Source of the DNA: an uncultured Clostridia bacterium
GTDB taxonomy: Bacteria; Bacillota; Clostridia; Peptostreptococcales; Anaerovoracaceae
Length of the DNA stretch: 40,822 nt
Direction of reading: 5' to 3'
Assembly: GCA_937889655.1 (NCBI GenBank)
Contig: CALBZG010000027.1
Span: 1 to 40,822, forward strand
This document shows, one piece after another, positions 24,215 to 33,110 of this stretch. How positions within the stretch are numbered: the first letter of the stretch is position 1; each line of letters opens with the position of its first letter. The translations under genes and the position numbers were made by a program. Under the pieces are notes generated by a model. That model made no database searches. It worked only from the letters and a program-made list of their open reading frames with translations, and was not told the DNA's origin.

Positions 24215-25246
24215 ATGAAAAAAGGCAGCCCATACGGAACACACAGAGTTATTTCACCGAAAGGAGTTCTTCCTCAGCCTGCAGATGTGATCGACAACAC
24301 GATGGAGATCTATGATAATGAAGTTCTGATTGACGTCCAGACCTTGAACATCGACTCCGCTTCTTTCACTCAGATCGAAAAACAGGCCAATGGAGATATT
24401 GAAGAAATCAAGAAGATCATGAAAGGCATTGTTGCCAAAGCCGGAAAACACAAGAATCCTGTAACCGGATCCGGCGGCATGCTGATCGGAACCGTTAAAG
24501 AAATCGGCCCTGCATATGTAGGAGACCTTAAAGTAGGAGACAAAATCGCCACACTGGTTTCCCTGTCCCTGACTCCGCTTGTAATAGAAGAAATCTACGA
24601 AGTCCGCCCGTCAATCGACCAGGTCGATATCAAAGGACAGGCAATCCTGTTCCAGAGCGGCATCTATGCAAAGCTTCCTGAAGATATGCCTGAAGGTCTT
24701 GCACTTTCCGCCCTTGACGTTGCAGGTGCTCCTGCACAGACTGCAAAGCTTGTAAAGCCTGGCGATACTGTAGTGATCATCGGCGGCGGCGGCAAATCCG
24801 GACTTCTCTGCTTATATGAAGCAAAGAAAAGAGCCGGTGTAACAGGTAAAGTCATCTGCATCGGCGGAAGCGAAAAGTCAACTGAAAGAGCCAGAAAACT
24901 GAATCTGGCAGACGAATATTTCGCGGCGGATGCCACCGACGCAGTGGCGATTTACGAGAAGGTTTCCGCACTGACCAACGGAGAGCTGGCAGATCTGGTT
25001 ATCAACTGCGTAAATATCGAGAACACTGAAATGGCCTCTATTCTGTGCTGCAAAGATTTTGGAACCGTTTACTTCTTCTCCATGGCAACCAGCTTCACAA
25101 AGGCAGCTCTGGGAGCTGAAGGCGTGGGCAAAGACATCAATATGATCGTGGGAAACGGATACACAAAAGGCCACGCGGAGATCACCCTACAGGTGCTTCG
25201 GGAGTGTGAGCCTTTAAGAAAATTATTCCAGGAAATGTATGCATAA
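24215..25246 (+). CDS. kdd: L-erythro-3,5-diaminohexanoate dehydrogenase
   Basis: Lysine-fermentation enzyme of 343 residues that oxidatively deaminates 3,5-diaminohexanoate to 5-amino-3-oxohexanoate with a nicotinamide cofactor. The layout is that of a medium-chain dehydrogenase-like protein: a GroES-like N-terminal half with GKHKNPVTGSGG near 77-88 and LKVGD, then a Rossmann half with the glycine-rich loop GGGGKSG at 190-196. AAGGAGG stands before ATG 24215. It is first in the operon behind the sigma-54 promoter. Identification is by resemblance to Kdd and by its position before kamA-E. The N-terminal half of the neighbouring regulator is a paralogue of this protein. Confidence 0.9.
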   Translation: MKKGSPYGTHRVISPKGVLPQPADVIDNTMEIYDNEVLIDVQTLNIDSASFTQIEKQANGDIEEIKKIMKGIVAKAGKHKNPVTGSGGMLIGTVKEIGPAYVGDLKVGDKIATLVSLSLTPLVIEEIYEVRPSIDQVDIKGQAILFQSGIYAKLPEDMPEGLALSALDVAGAPAQTAKLVKPGDTVVIIGGGGKSGLLCLYEAKKRAGVTGKVICIGGSEKSTERARKLNLADEYFAADATDAVAIYEKVSALTNGELADLVINCVNIENTEMASILCCKDFGTVYFFSMATSFTKAALGAEGVGKDINMIVGNGYTKGHAEITLQVLRECEPLRKLFQEMYA

Positions 25247-25275
25247 CACCATTCTGGCGTAAGTGAACCTATATA

Positions 25276-25289
25276 TTCGGAAGACCGAA
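25276..25289 (+). other. Short hairpin just before the kamA ribosome site
   Basis: TTCGG (25276-25280), AAGA and CCGAA (25285-25289) form a 5-bp stem with a tetraloop that abuts the AAGGAGAG ribosome site of kamA. It may shield the message 5' of kamA after processing. It is short enough to be chance. Confidence 0.25.
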
Positions 25290-25305
25290 AAGGAGAGAGT
25301 AAAAA

Positions 25306-26568
25306 ATGACAATTAGAAACTGGAAAGACATCCCTCTTTGGAAGGATGTAACAGATGAACAATGGAATGACTGGCACTGGCAGGTTAAAAACAGACTGAC
25401 CACCGTTGAGGAAATCGCTCAGGTTGTCAACCTTACACAGCAGGAAAAGGAAGACATTCAGAAAGTAATGGCAGGCTTCAGAGTCGGGATCACTCCTTAC
25501 TACGCATCCCTGATGGATCCGGACGACCCGAGATGCCCGGTAAGAATGCAGGCGGTTCCTACCATAGCTGAAACACACCGTTCCGAGGCTGATATGCTGG
25601 ATCCTCTTCACGAGGATGAGGACTCTCCTGCACCGGGCCTAACCCATAGATATCCGGACAGGGTACTTTTCCTGATCACGGACCAGTGCTCCATGTATTG
25701 CCGCCACTGCACCAGAAGAAGACTTGCCGGTGAAACCGACGGCGCCCGTTCAAGAGAAGATATCGATGCATGTATCGCGTACATCAAAAGGACTCCACAG
25801 GTCAGAGACGTTCTGCTATCGGGAGGAGACTGCCTGCTGGTCAGCGATGAGAAGCTCGAATACATCATCAGCGAATTAAGAAAAATTCCACATGTCGAGA
25901 TCGTCAGACTGGGAAGCAGAACACCGGTCGTTATGCCACAGCGTATAACAGACAAGCTCTGCGAAATGCTAAAAAAGTATCATCCGATTTGGCTGAATAC
26001 GCACTTCAACCACCCGAAAGAAATGACTCCTGAAGCGGCCGAAGCTTTAAGAAAGCTGGCGGATGCAGGAATCCCTCTCGGAAACCAGAGCGTACTTTTA
26101 AGAGGGATCAATGATTGCCCGCATATCATGAGGGACCTGGTCCACGAACTTGTGAAAAACAGAGTCAGACCATATTACATTTATCAGTGCGACCTGTCAC
26201 TGGGAATCGAACATTTCAGGACCAAGGTTGCGGCCGGTATCGAAATCATTGAAGGCCTCCGCGGACATACATCCGGATTCTGTGTACCTACTTTCGTGGT
26301 AGATGCTCCGGGCGGCGGCGGCAAAACACCGGTAATGCCTCAGTATGTCATTTCTCAGAGTCCTGACAAGGTGATCCTGAGAAATTACGAAGGCGTCATC
26401 ACCACCTATACCGAGCCGAACCACATACAGCAGCTGGATTGCAATTGCGATTACCACACCGGCAAAAAAGAATACCATTATGAGGGTGTCGCGGGCCTGT
26501 CGCAGGGCGAGCACCTGTCATTGGAGCCGATGAATCTCCAGAGGCACGAGAGGAACAAGCACAGATAA
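25306..26568 (+). CDS. kamA: Lysine 2,3-aminomutase (radical SAM, PLP)
   Basis: First enzyme of lysine fermentation, 420 residues, converting L-lysine to L-beta-lysine by a radical mechanism. The radical-SAM cluster motif CxxxCxxC is at Cys128, Cys132, Cys135. The PLP-binding Lys is Lys340 in APGGGGKTP. Both positions are three residues later than in the well-studied Clostridium subterminale enzyme, a constant offset that supports correct alignment. Cys271 and the Cys379/Cys381 pair could belong to the structural zinc site of the family. ATG 25306 follows AAAAGGAGAG. The EpmB-type homologue is shorter and lacks the C-terminal part, so a catabolic KamA is the better call, and the neighbours confirm it. 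Confidence 0.96.
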   Translation: MTIRNWKDIPLWKDVTDEQWNDWHWQVKNRLTTVEEIAQVVNLTQQEKEDIQKVMAGFRVGITPYYASLMDPDDPRCPVRMQAVPTIAETHRSEADMLDPLHEDEDSPAPGLTHRYPDRVLFLITDQCSMYCRHCTRRRLAGETDGARSREDIDACIAYIKRTPQVRDVLLSGGDCLLVSDEKLEYIISELRKIPHVEIVRLGSRTPVVMPQRITDKLCEMLKKYHPIWLNTHFNHPKEMTPEAAEALRKLADAGIPLGNQSVLLRGINDCPHIMRDLVHELVKNRVRPYYIYQCDLSLGIEHFRTKVAAGIEIIEGLRGHTSGFCVPTFVVDAPGGGGKTPVMPQYVISQSPDKVILRNYEGVITTYTEPNHIQQLDCNCDYHTGKKEYHYEGVAGLSQGEHLSLEPMNLQRHERNKHR

Positions 26569-26577
26569 GAGGATGCT

Positions 26578-27603
26578 ATGGGTTTGCTAAATGAATTGGC
26601 AACTAAATATAAAACCGTCTCTATCGTGGGGATGGCCAAGAACTCGGGGAAAACCACAGCACTCAACTACTTTATTGAAGAGGCTATGGATGAGGGACTG
26701 CTTCTTGGCGTGACTTCCACCGGACGGGACGGCGAGGCGACAGACCTTGTGACCGGCACCGACAAACCAAGGGTCTACCTGTATTCAGGGACTCTGGTTT
26801 CGGTGCCGACTCAGCTTTACGAACTGGCTGATGCAGGTCTGGAGATCCTGAGAATGACAAATTATCATACATCTATCGGACAGATCATGCTTTGCCGAGT
26901 TGTGGATTCCGGATATGTACAGATTGCAGGACCGGTCAATACAGCAGACCATAAAAGGCTCTGCCGGGAAATGTTTGATCACGGGGCGGAGATGGTACTG
27001 ATCGACGGGGCGATCGACAGAAAGTCCATCGCAGCACCGGAGACGTCCGATGCCATCATCCTGGCTACCGGTGCGGTGCTTTCCAGAAGCATCAAACGGG
27101 TCGTGGAAGAGACCGCACATATTGTCGGATTGTATCAATTGCCTGAACTGGAGCCGGGCGAGTCCCGGAGCCTGCTGGAATCCGGACCGATGGATAGGCT
27201 CGTTATACTGGATAGAGGTGTCAACGGATTAGCAGCTAGAGTGCTGGATCTGAAAACAGGGCTTTCGGCATCAAGATTCCTGGATGATGAACTGACCGAT
27301 GATTCCGAATCCATCTTTATTCCGGGGGCGCTGACCAATAGCGTTATCGCGGATATCAATCCGGAAAAATTGAAAAGAATCAAGATGATCCTTAAGGATC
27401 CAACAAAAATATTTATTGACAGCATGAACTGGCAACAGTTGAGAAAAAAGGGCTTTACAGCATATGTTCTGGACAATATAACGGTTGCCGCGGTCACCGT
27501 CAACCCTATGGCTCCCCTCGGATATGCTTTTGGGCATGAAGAGCTGAGATCCGCTATGGAAGGAGCTCTTAAAGGTATACCGGTGATAGACGTCAGAATG
27601 TAA
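26578..27603 (+). CDS. kamB: KamB, P-loop protein, putative lysine 5,6-aminomutase reactivase subunit
   Basis: A 341-residue protein with a Walker A motif GMAKNSGKT at residues 18-26, followed by a long region without further motifs I can name apart from a possible VLIDGAID strand near residues 140-147. It lies nine bases after kamA and 13 before kamC, with an AAGAGGA ribosome site. The same pair accompanies the aminomutase in other lysine fermenters. Lysine 5,6-aminomutase is known to suffer substrate-induced inactivation, and partner proteins using ATP to exchange damaged B12 cofactor are known for other B12 enzymes. The reactivase role is therefore reasonable but inferred here. It is not a mutase or a transporter subunit. 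Confidence 0.75.
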   Translation: MGLLNELATKYKTVSIVGMAKNSGKTTALNYFIEEAMDEGLLLGVTSTGRDGEATDLVTGTDKPRVYLYSGTLVSVPTQLYELADAGLEILRMTNYHTSIGQIMLCRVVDSGYVQIAGPVNTADHKRLCREMFDHGAEMVLIDGAIDRKSIAAPETSDAIILATGAVLSRSIKRVVEETAHIVGLYQLPELEPGESRSLLESGPMDRLVILDRGVNGLAARVLDLKTGLSASRFLDDELTDDSESIFIPGALTNSVIADINPEKLKRIKMILKDPTKIFIDSMNWQQLRKKGFTAYVLDNITVAAVTVNPMAPLGYAFGHEELRSAMEGALKGIPVIDVRM

Positions 27604-27616
27604 AGGGGATAGGACC

Positions 27617-29260
27617 ATGGCAAAGAGACTGGCAAATGTTAAAACCAGAAACCAGGTAGGGATGGATTATGTGATTTCATGTCTGAACATCATCACCCCT
27701 TACGGGAAAAAAGAGCTGAAGGGACTTGTTCCTTTCCGGTGCGGCGAGGAAAGCCTCTTAAAAAAAGAACTGCTTCGTGTTGCGGCCATGGCGGATATCT
27801 ATAGATCGTACAAAGAGTTCTGCGATAATATCGAAAGAGCAATGATGCTGATGAAGGATTGCATCTTCACCATTGAAAGAGCTAAAAAGAATGTTTTGAC
27901 GGTAGTGGAGCTTTTCGAATTGAAATCCCTTCTTCTGGCTATGCGGGCATTGGACCAGGCTGTGGAAGACGGATCAGGGGAATTAAAAGAACTTTATCCG
28001 AAGGAGTTCCTGCTGGAGGACACGGAGGAACTGCTGAACGCCCTTGATCCAAGAGGAGACAGGATCAATACCTTTTATATTTATGACGAGTTTTCCCCAA
28101 GACTGGGAAATCTCAGAAAAGAAAAGCGAGAAATCGAGATACGGGCCCGTTCGCTGAGAAAAGCTGAAAGCATAAAATTAAAGGAAGAAAAGGGGATAAG
28201 TCTGACTCCAAAGTTCGATTTATCCGTCTCAAAATCCGAAAGCTTTAGAATCAAGGAAATGGAAACCGTCGGTGAACTGGTTAAAATCGACGAGGACTAT
28301 ATGTGCGTAACCTTTGCCCTTAGGGACAGCGGTGAAGTTTGTGATCTGCTCCGGCGCATGGACCTTCTCGATGCGGATATCGACGAGGAGGAAATGACTG
28401 TGCGCGTCGAGCTGTCGAAAAGGGTGGCTCGCTGCGAAAGAAATCTGCTGGAAAATTGCAGGAGGATCGGAAGTCTCGACATGACCTATGCTAAAGCGGT
28501 TCATGCTGTGCTGCATCATCTGACCATGCCTGAAATCGTCGATGATCATATGCTGGAATTCGAAAACGGCAGACAGCTGCAGGTGGAAGACGTGCTGAGA
28601 AGGAAAGAAAGGGATTACTGCCCTGTAAGCATCTCTTTGAAGCAGGGCGTAACCTGTATCACAGGGGCTAATATGGGAGGTAAGACCGTATCGCTGAAGC
28701 TTGTGGGACTGGTCGCCATCATGGCCCAATATGGTTTTTTTGTACCTGCGGAAAATGCGCAGGTTGGCCTTTCGAATTTCATACAGATGCTTATCGGCGA
28801 CAGTCAGTCGATTGAGAGAGGCCTTTCCAGCTTCGGCAGTGAAATGGAGGAACTCAAGGAAATATTGGATAATAGCGAGGATCGTTCTCTGTTGCTGATC
28901 GACGAGATTGCAAGCGGAACAAATCCAAAGGAAGGCGCGGCACTTTGTAAGAGCCTGGTGGAATATCTGATGAAAAAACCTTATATCAGCCTGATCACCA
29001 CGCATTTTGACAATGTCACCGATGTCTCCGGCGTGGTGAATATGCAGGTCGCCGGACTGGCGGGCGCGGATTTCACGAAGCTTAAAAAGGAGCTCCGCTA
29101 TGCCAATCGTCGTGAAAGGATCGAACTGATAGGTAAATATATGGACTATCGCCTGATACGAATAAGCGGTACCAGCGATGTGCCTAAGGATGCACTGAAT
29201 ATAGCCGGCATGCTTGGGGTATATAGTGAAATAATTGATAAAGCAAAAGAATACTTATAA
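27617..29260 (+). CDS. kamC: KamC, MutS-like ATPase, putative lysine 5,6-aminomutase reactivase
   Basis: A 547-residue protein whose C-terminal half is a MutS-family ABC-type ATPase: Walker A TGANMGGKT at 349-357, the FGSEMEEL signature region, Walker B LLLIDE with Asp429/Glu430 and a switch His in TTHFDN. The N-terminal half is helical and charged, resembling MutS core/lever segments. I see no mismatch-recognition domain with the Phe-x-Glu motif and no Smr nuclease tail, so DNA mismatch repair is unlikely. Its place between kamB and kamD argues for a protein-remodelling role on the aminomutase. AAAGGGGATAGG precedes ATG 27617. Ten bases separate its stop from kamD. Confidence 0.78.
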   Translation: MAKRLANVKTRNQVGMDYVISCLNIITPYGKKELKGLVPFRCGEESLLKKELLRVAAMADIYRSYKEFCDNIERAMMLMKDCIFTIERAKKNVLTVVELFELKSLLLAMRALDQAVEDGSGELKELYPKEFLLEDTEELLNALDPRGDRINTFYIYDEFSPRLGNLRKEKREIEIRARSLRKAESIKLKEEKGISLTPKFDLSVSKSESFRIKEMETVGELVKIDEDYMCVTFALRDSGEVCDLLRRMDLLDADIDEEEMTVRVELSKRVARCERNLLENCRRIGSLDMTYAKAVHAVLHHLTMPEIVDDHMLEFENGRQLQVEDVLRRKERDYCPVSISLKQGVTCITGANMGGKTVSLKLVGLVAIMAQYGFFVPAENAQVGLSNFIQMLIGDSQSIERGLSSFGSEMEELKEILDNSEDRSLLLIDEIASGTNPKEGAALCKSLVEYLMKKPYISLITTHFDNVTDVSGVVNMQVAGLAGADFTKLKKELRYANRRERIELIGKYMDYRLIRISGTSDVPKDALNIAGMLGVYSEIIDKAKEYL

Positions 29261-29270
29261 GGAGTCAAGA

Positions 29271-30827
29271 ATGAAAAGCAAATTGAATCTCGACCCGGCG
29301 CAAATAGATGAAGCCCGTTCCTGCGCGGCAAGGATTGCCAGCAGCATGCAGGGTTTCATAGACAAACATTCTACCGTTTCAACAGAAAGAACAGTCTTAA
29401 GGCTGCTGGGGGTTGATGGAGTGGACGATGTTGATACACCTCTGCCGAATGTTGTAGTGGATCAACTGAATAATGCCGGTGTTTTATCAAAAGGAACAGC
29501 TTTCTGGATGGGCAATGCGATGATCCAGACGGGACTGGCTCCCCAGGAGATCGCAGAAAAAATGTCCGCAGGCGAACTGGACATTACAAAACTGCTGATA
29601 GCGGACAAAAAAGAAATCGAAGACAGGATCATGCCGGTGGTAGCGGAATCGCTGAAAGTCATCAGAACCCAGACTGAAGCACGTGAGAAATATTTGGCCA
29701 CCATAGGCGAAGGCAAGCGTCCTTATCTTTATGTAATAGTGGCTACGGGCAACATTTATGAAGATGTGGTGCAGGCCCAGGCTGCAGCTCGTCAGGGCGC
29801 GGACATAATCGCAGTTATCAGAACGACTGCCCAAAGTCTTTTGGACTATGTGCCTTTCGGCGCCACTACGGAGGGTTTCGGCGGCACTTACGCTACTCAG
29901 GAAAACTTCCGCATCATGAGAAAAGCTCTTGATGAGGTGGGAGAGGAAGTAGGACGGTATATCAGACTCTGCAATTATTCCTCGGGCTTATGCATGCCGG
30001 AAATCGCTGCCATGGGCGCGATGGAACGTCTTGACGTCATGCTGAATGATGCACTGTATGGGATACTATTCCGCGATATCAATATGCAGAGGACTTTGAT
30101 CGATCAGTTTTTCTCAAGAGTGATCATCGGGTACTGCGGGATCATTTTTAATTCAGGCGAGGACAATTATCTGACCACTGCCGACGCATTCGAAGAAGCA
30201 CATACGGTATTGGCATCCCAATTTTTAAACGAGCAGTTTGCAGTTCTTGCTAACATTAAAGAAGAATGCATGGGTCTTGGGCATGCATTTGAAATGGATC
30301 CGGATATGGAGAATGGTTTTTTGTATGAATTGGCCCAGGCGATCATGGCCAGGGAAATTTTCCCGAATGCAGCATTGAAGTATATGCCTCCGACGAAATT
30401 CATGACAGGTAATATTTTCAAAGGAGCGATCCAGGATGCCATGTTCAATATGGTTTCTGTATGGTCCGGACAATCCCTCCAGTTGCTGGGCATGCTCACA
30501 GAAGCTATCCATACACCGCATATGCACGATAGGTACCTTGCTCTTGAAAATGCCTCCTATATTTTCAATAATGCAAGGATGCTGGGAGAAGAGACTGAAT
30601 TCAAAAAGGACGGGCTGATCCAAAAGCGGGCTCAGGCGGTTCTCAGAGATGCGAATGCATTGCTCCATGACATTGAAAAGGAAGGCTTGTTCTCAACAAT
30701 CGAGAAGGGCAAGTTCGGTGGTGTAAAGAGGCCTAGAGATGGAGGGAAAGGTCTTGCAGGCGTATTCATGAAAGACCAGGATTACTTCAATCCGTTTATT
30801 CCGATGATGATGGGAGGTGCAAAATAA
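29271..30827 (+). CDS. kamD: D-lysine/beta-lysine 5,6-aminomutase alpha subunit
   Basis: Large subunit of the adenosylcobalamin- and PLP-dependent aminomutase that moves an amino group from C6 to C5, making 3,5-diaminohexanoate from beta-lysine. It has 518 residues from ATG 29271, a normal length for KamD. The frame is open from 29235 inside kamC, but AAGGAG at 29259-29264 is six bases before ATG 29271. The chain forms the TIM-barrel catalytic body; I identify it by overall resemblance (for example RQGADIIAVIRTTAQS and GAMERLDVMLNDALYG) and by its pairing with kamE. Its stop overlaps the kamE start by one base (TAATG), giving equal expression of the two subunits. Confidence 0.93.
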   Translation: MKSKLNLDPAQIDEARSCAARIASSMQGFIDKHSTVSTERTVLRLLGVDGVDDVDTPLPNVVVDQLNNAGVLSKGTAFWMGNAMIQTGLAPQEIAEKMSAGELDITKLLIADKKEIEDRIMPVVAESLKVIRTQTEAREKYLATIGEGKRPYLYVIVATGNIYEDVVQAQAAARQGADIIAVIRTTAQSLLDYVPFGATTEGFGGTYATQENFRIMRKALDEVGEEVGRYIRLCNYSSGLCMPEIAAMGAMERLDVMLNDALYGILFRDINMQRTLIDQFFSRVIIGYCGIIFNSGEDNYLTTADAFEEAHTVLASQFLNEQFAVLANIKEECMGLGHAFEMDPDMENGFLYELAQAIMAREIFPNAALKYMPPTKFMTGNIFKGAIQDAMFNMVSVWSGQSLQLLGMLTEAIHTPHMHDRYLALENASYIFNNARMLGEETEFKKDGLIQKRAQAVLRDANALLHDIEKEGLFSTIEKGKFGGVKRPRDGGKGLAGVFMKDQDYFNPFIPMMMGGAK

Positions 30828-31633
30828 TGTTAGCCGGCAGTCAAAATACAAAAGTTGCAAATACTGCAACGGCACAGGTCGATCTGACTAAAGTGAAACC
30901 CTATGGGGATACGATGAACGATGGCATGACCGAGCTGGCATTCACCCTTCCGGTTCCTTACGGAGAAGAGGCATCAGAAGCAGCGAAGCTTCTGGTCAAA
31001 AAAATGGGCCTTGATGACCCTGCTGTCGTATACTCCAAAGATATGGGCGGCGGATTCACGTTCTTCATCGTCTATGGCAAATGCCAGCACACAGTGGACT
31101 TCACCCAGATCAAAGTTACCAAGGTTGAGACGGATGTGATGGACAGGGAAGAATGCGGCAGATATATTGAGGAAAACATTGGCCGGCCGGTCGTTATAGT
31201 GGGCGCTTCCACAGGGAGCGATGCCCATACGGTAGGTATAGATGCCATCATGAACATGAAAGGATTCCACGGTCACTACGGCCTGGAGAGGTACAAAGGG
31301 ATCGAAGCTATCAACATGGGTTCACAGGTGCCTAACGAGGTGCTTATCGCCAAGGCCATTGAGGTCAATGCCGATGCGATCCTGGTGTCGCAAACCGTTA
31401 CCCAGAAAGATATCCATATCGCCAATCTCACCAATATGGTGGAACTGCTGGAAGCTGAAGGCTTGAGGGACAAGGTCATCCTCGTTTGCGGGGGTCCGAG
31501 AATTTCCCACGAATTGGCTCAGGAACTGGGCTACGATGCCGGATTCGGCCCGCATTCCTATGCGGAAGACACAGCATCCTTCATAATAACGGAAATAGTA
31601 AAAAGAGATATGGTTAACAAAAAGCCGTTGTAG
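30827..31633 (+). CDS. kamE: D-lysine/beta-lysine 5,6-aminomutase beta subunit (B12-binding)
   Basis: Small subunit, 268 residues, that carries cobalamin and the PLP Lys. The base-off/His-on B12 motif DxHxxG is seen as DAHTVG with His134. The PLP Schiff-base Lys is Lys145 in MNMKGFHG. These lie one residue after the published His133 and Lys144 of the Clostridium sticklandii enzyme, so the spacing between them is exactly conserved. The Rossmann-like B12 domain continues with GSQVPNEVLIAKA and ends near VCGGPRISHELAQELG. An N-terminal dimerisation arm precedes it. The start codon shares one base with the kamD stop. Confidence 0.96.
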   Translation: MLAGSQNTKVANTATAQVDLTKVKPYGDTMNDGMTELAFTLPVPYGEEASEAAKLLVKKMGLDDPAVVYSKDMGGGFTFFIVYGKCQHTVDFTQIKVTKVETDVMDREECGRYIEENIGRPVVIVGASTGSDAHTVGIDAIMNMKGFHGHYGLERYKGIEAINMGSQVPNEVLIAKAIEVNADAILVSQTVTQKDIHIANLTNMVELLEAEGLRDKVILVCGGPRISHELAQELGYDAGFGPHSYAEDTASFIITEIVKRDMVNKKPL

Positions 31634-31688
31634 AATATTTATTTGGCATTGGTTATTTATTAAGTATATTGCGAAAGGAAACAAATAC

Positions 31689-32369
31689 ATGATAAACAAA
31701 ATCAAAACTGCCCGGGAGGCGGTGGCGGAGATCCAGGACGGCGCGTCCATCATGGTAGGCGGATTCATGGCAACCGGGACTCCTGAGATACTGATCGACG
31801 CTCTCGTGGAGAAAGGCGTGAAGGACCTGACTATTATCTGTAATGATGCAGGAGTGCCAGGAAGGGGAGTAGGAAAACTGCTGACAAATGGCCAGATCAA
31901 AACGCTGATCGCTTCTCATGTGGGTTTGAATCCTGAAGTAGCTCAGCGGATGAACACCAGTGTGCCGGAAGACAAACTGGAATGTATATTGGTCCCACAG
32001 GGAACTCTCGCTGAAAGGATCAGAGCTGCAGGAGCCGGGCTAGGTGGGTTCCTGACGCCAACGGGAGTTGGCACCATCGTGGCTGAAGGTAAACAAGTCA
32101 TCAATATGGATGGCAAGGACTACCTTCTTGAAAAACCGCTGAAAGCAGACTACGCGTTCTTAAGAGGTTCTGTGACGGATAAATTCGGAAATACGACCTA
32201 CAACGAAGCCACCAGAAATTTTAACCCTTTGATGGCCACTGCCGCCGAACATGTTATCGTTGGCACTTGCGAGATCGTTGAAACAGGCGAAATAGACCCT
32301 AATCATGTGATGACGCCAGGCATATTCGTAGATGCAATCGTTGGAGGTGAGAAACCATGGCAGATATAA
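31689..32369 (+). CDS. atoD: Acetoacetate/butyrate CoA-transferase subunit A
   Basis: Alpha subunit of a class I 3-oxoacid CoA-transferase, 226 residues. It starts with the family block IQDGASIMVGGFMATGTPE and contains NDAGVPGRGVGKLL and the segment LERIRAAGAGLGGFLTPTGVG-like (here ERIRAAGAGLGGFLTPTG). In lysine fermentation the enzyme exchanges CoA between acetoacetate and butyryl-CoA or acetyl-CoA, activating acetoacetate released by keto-acid cleavage. GAAAGGAA lies before ATG 31689. It is 55 bases after kamE and overlaps atoA by 13 bases, so the two subunits are coupled. Confidence 0.92.
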   Translation: MINKIKTAREAVAEIQDGASIMVGGFMATGTPEILIDALVEKGVKDLTIICNDAGVPGRGVGKLLTNGQIKTLIASHVGLNPEVAQRMNTSVPEDKLECILVPQGTLAERIRAAGAGLGGFLTPTGVGTIVAEGKQVINMDGKDYLLEKPLKADYAFLRGSVTDKFGNTTYNEATRNFNPLMATAAEHVIVGTCEIVETGEIDPNHVMTPGIFVDAIVGGEKPWQI

Positions 32370-33013
32370 AAGTTAGGATCGCATCCCGCGTTGCGAAAGA
32401 ACTCAAGGATGGCGATGTAGTGAATCTGGGCATCGGGTTGCCAACCATGGTAGCAAATTATATCCCTCACGGCGTGGATATCGTGCTGCAGTCTGAAAAC
32501 GGTTTTTTGGGCATTGGGCCCGCCCCGGAAAAGGGCAAAGAAGACGTGGACCTTGTAAATGCAGGCGCTCAGTATGTTACGGTCAAGACTGGAGCAAGCT
32601 TCTTTGACAGCGCAACATCCTTTGGCATCATCAGAGGCGGCCATGTGGACGCAACAGTCCTGGGCTCCCTGGAGGTGGACCGCCACGGAAATCTCGCCAA
32701 CTGGATCGTTCCGGGCAAGATGGTGCCGGGAATGGGGGGTGCCATGGACCTGGTATCGGGAGCCGAAAAGGTCTTCATTGCCATGCAGGATACCACCAAG
32801 GGTGTGCATAAGATCCTCGATGAATGCACGCTTGCATACACAGCCATCACGGTTGTAGACATGCTCGACCCGGAAATGGGTGTGATGGAAATCACCCCGG
32901 AAGGGCTAGTTCTGAAAGAACTGCATCCGGAGTTCACATTGGATGATATCAAAGCAGCAACTGGCTGCGAGCTGATCATATCTCCTGATTTAAAGCCGAT
33001 GGAAGAGGAATAA
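32357..33013 (+). CDS. atoA: Acetoacetate/butyrate CoA-transferase subunit B
   Basis: Beta subunit of the CoA-transferase, 218 residues. It carries the catalytic Glu (residue 47) in the SENG motif that forms the enzyme-CoA thioester, inside VLQSENGFLGIGPAP. GIGLPTMVANY near the N terminus and ITPEGLVLKELHP near the C terminus are further family signatures. ATG 32357 lies inside the end of atoD and has GGTGAG upstream. It is the last recognised gene of the sigma-54-controlled unit. The usual kce and kal genes are not beside it. Confidence 0.94.
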   Translation: MADIKVRIASRVAKELKDGDVVNLGIGLPTMVANYIPHGVDIVLQSENGFLGIGPAPEKGKEDVDLVNAGAQYVTVKTGASFFDSATSFGIIRGGHVDATVLGSLEVDRHGNLANWIVPGKMVPGMGGAMDLVSGAEKVFIAMQDTTKGVHKILDECTLAYTAITVVDMLDPEMGVMEITPEGLVLKELHPEFTLDDIKAATGCELIISPDLKPMEEE

Positions 33014-33060
33014 GAATATCTAACAACAAAAAACAGCAATGAAAGCGGCAGGAAGCAATA

Positions 33061-33086
33061 AAGCGGAAAGCCGCTTATTCATTTGT
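33061..33086 (+). terminator. Weak terminator after atoA
   Basis: AAGCGG (33061-33066) and CCGCTT (33071-33076) form a 6-bp stem with an AAAG tetraloop, followed by the T-rich ATTCATTTGTTT. The stem is short and the T run interrupted, so some read-through into the ABC exporter genes is possible. Confidence 0.5.
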
Positions 33087-33110
33087 TTACCATGATTCAA
33101 CGATAGTTTC

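Noticed and set aside
28229..29005. A 258-codon open frame on the minus strand inside kamC.
   Set aside because: It is antisense to a well-supported MutS-like ATPase, has no recognisable domain and no ribosome site; it reflects codon bias of the real gene.
31643..31670. Possible internal promoter before atoD: TTGGCA-N16-TATATT, also resembling a sigma-54 -24 element (TTGGCATTGG).
   Set aside because: No -12 GC element follows for sigma-54. As a sigma-A site its start would fall inside the atoD ribosome-binding sequence, so transcription from the kdd promoter is the simpler reading.
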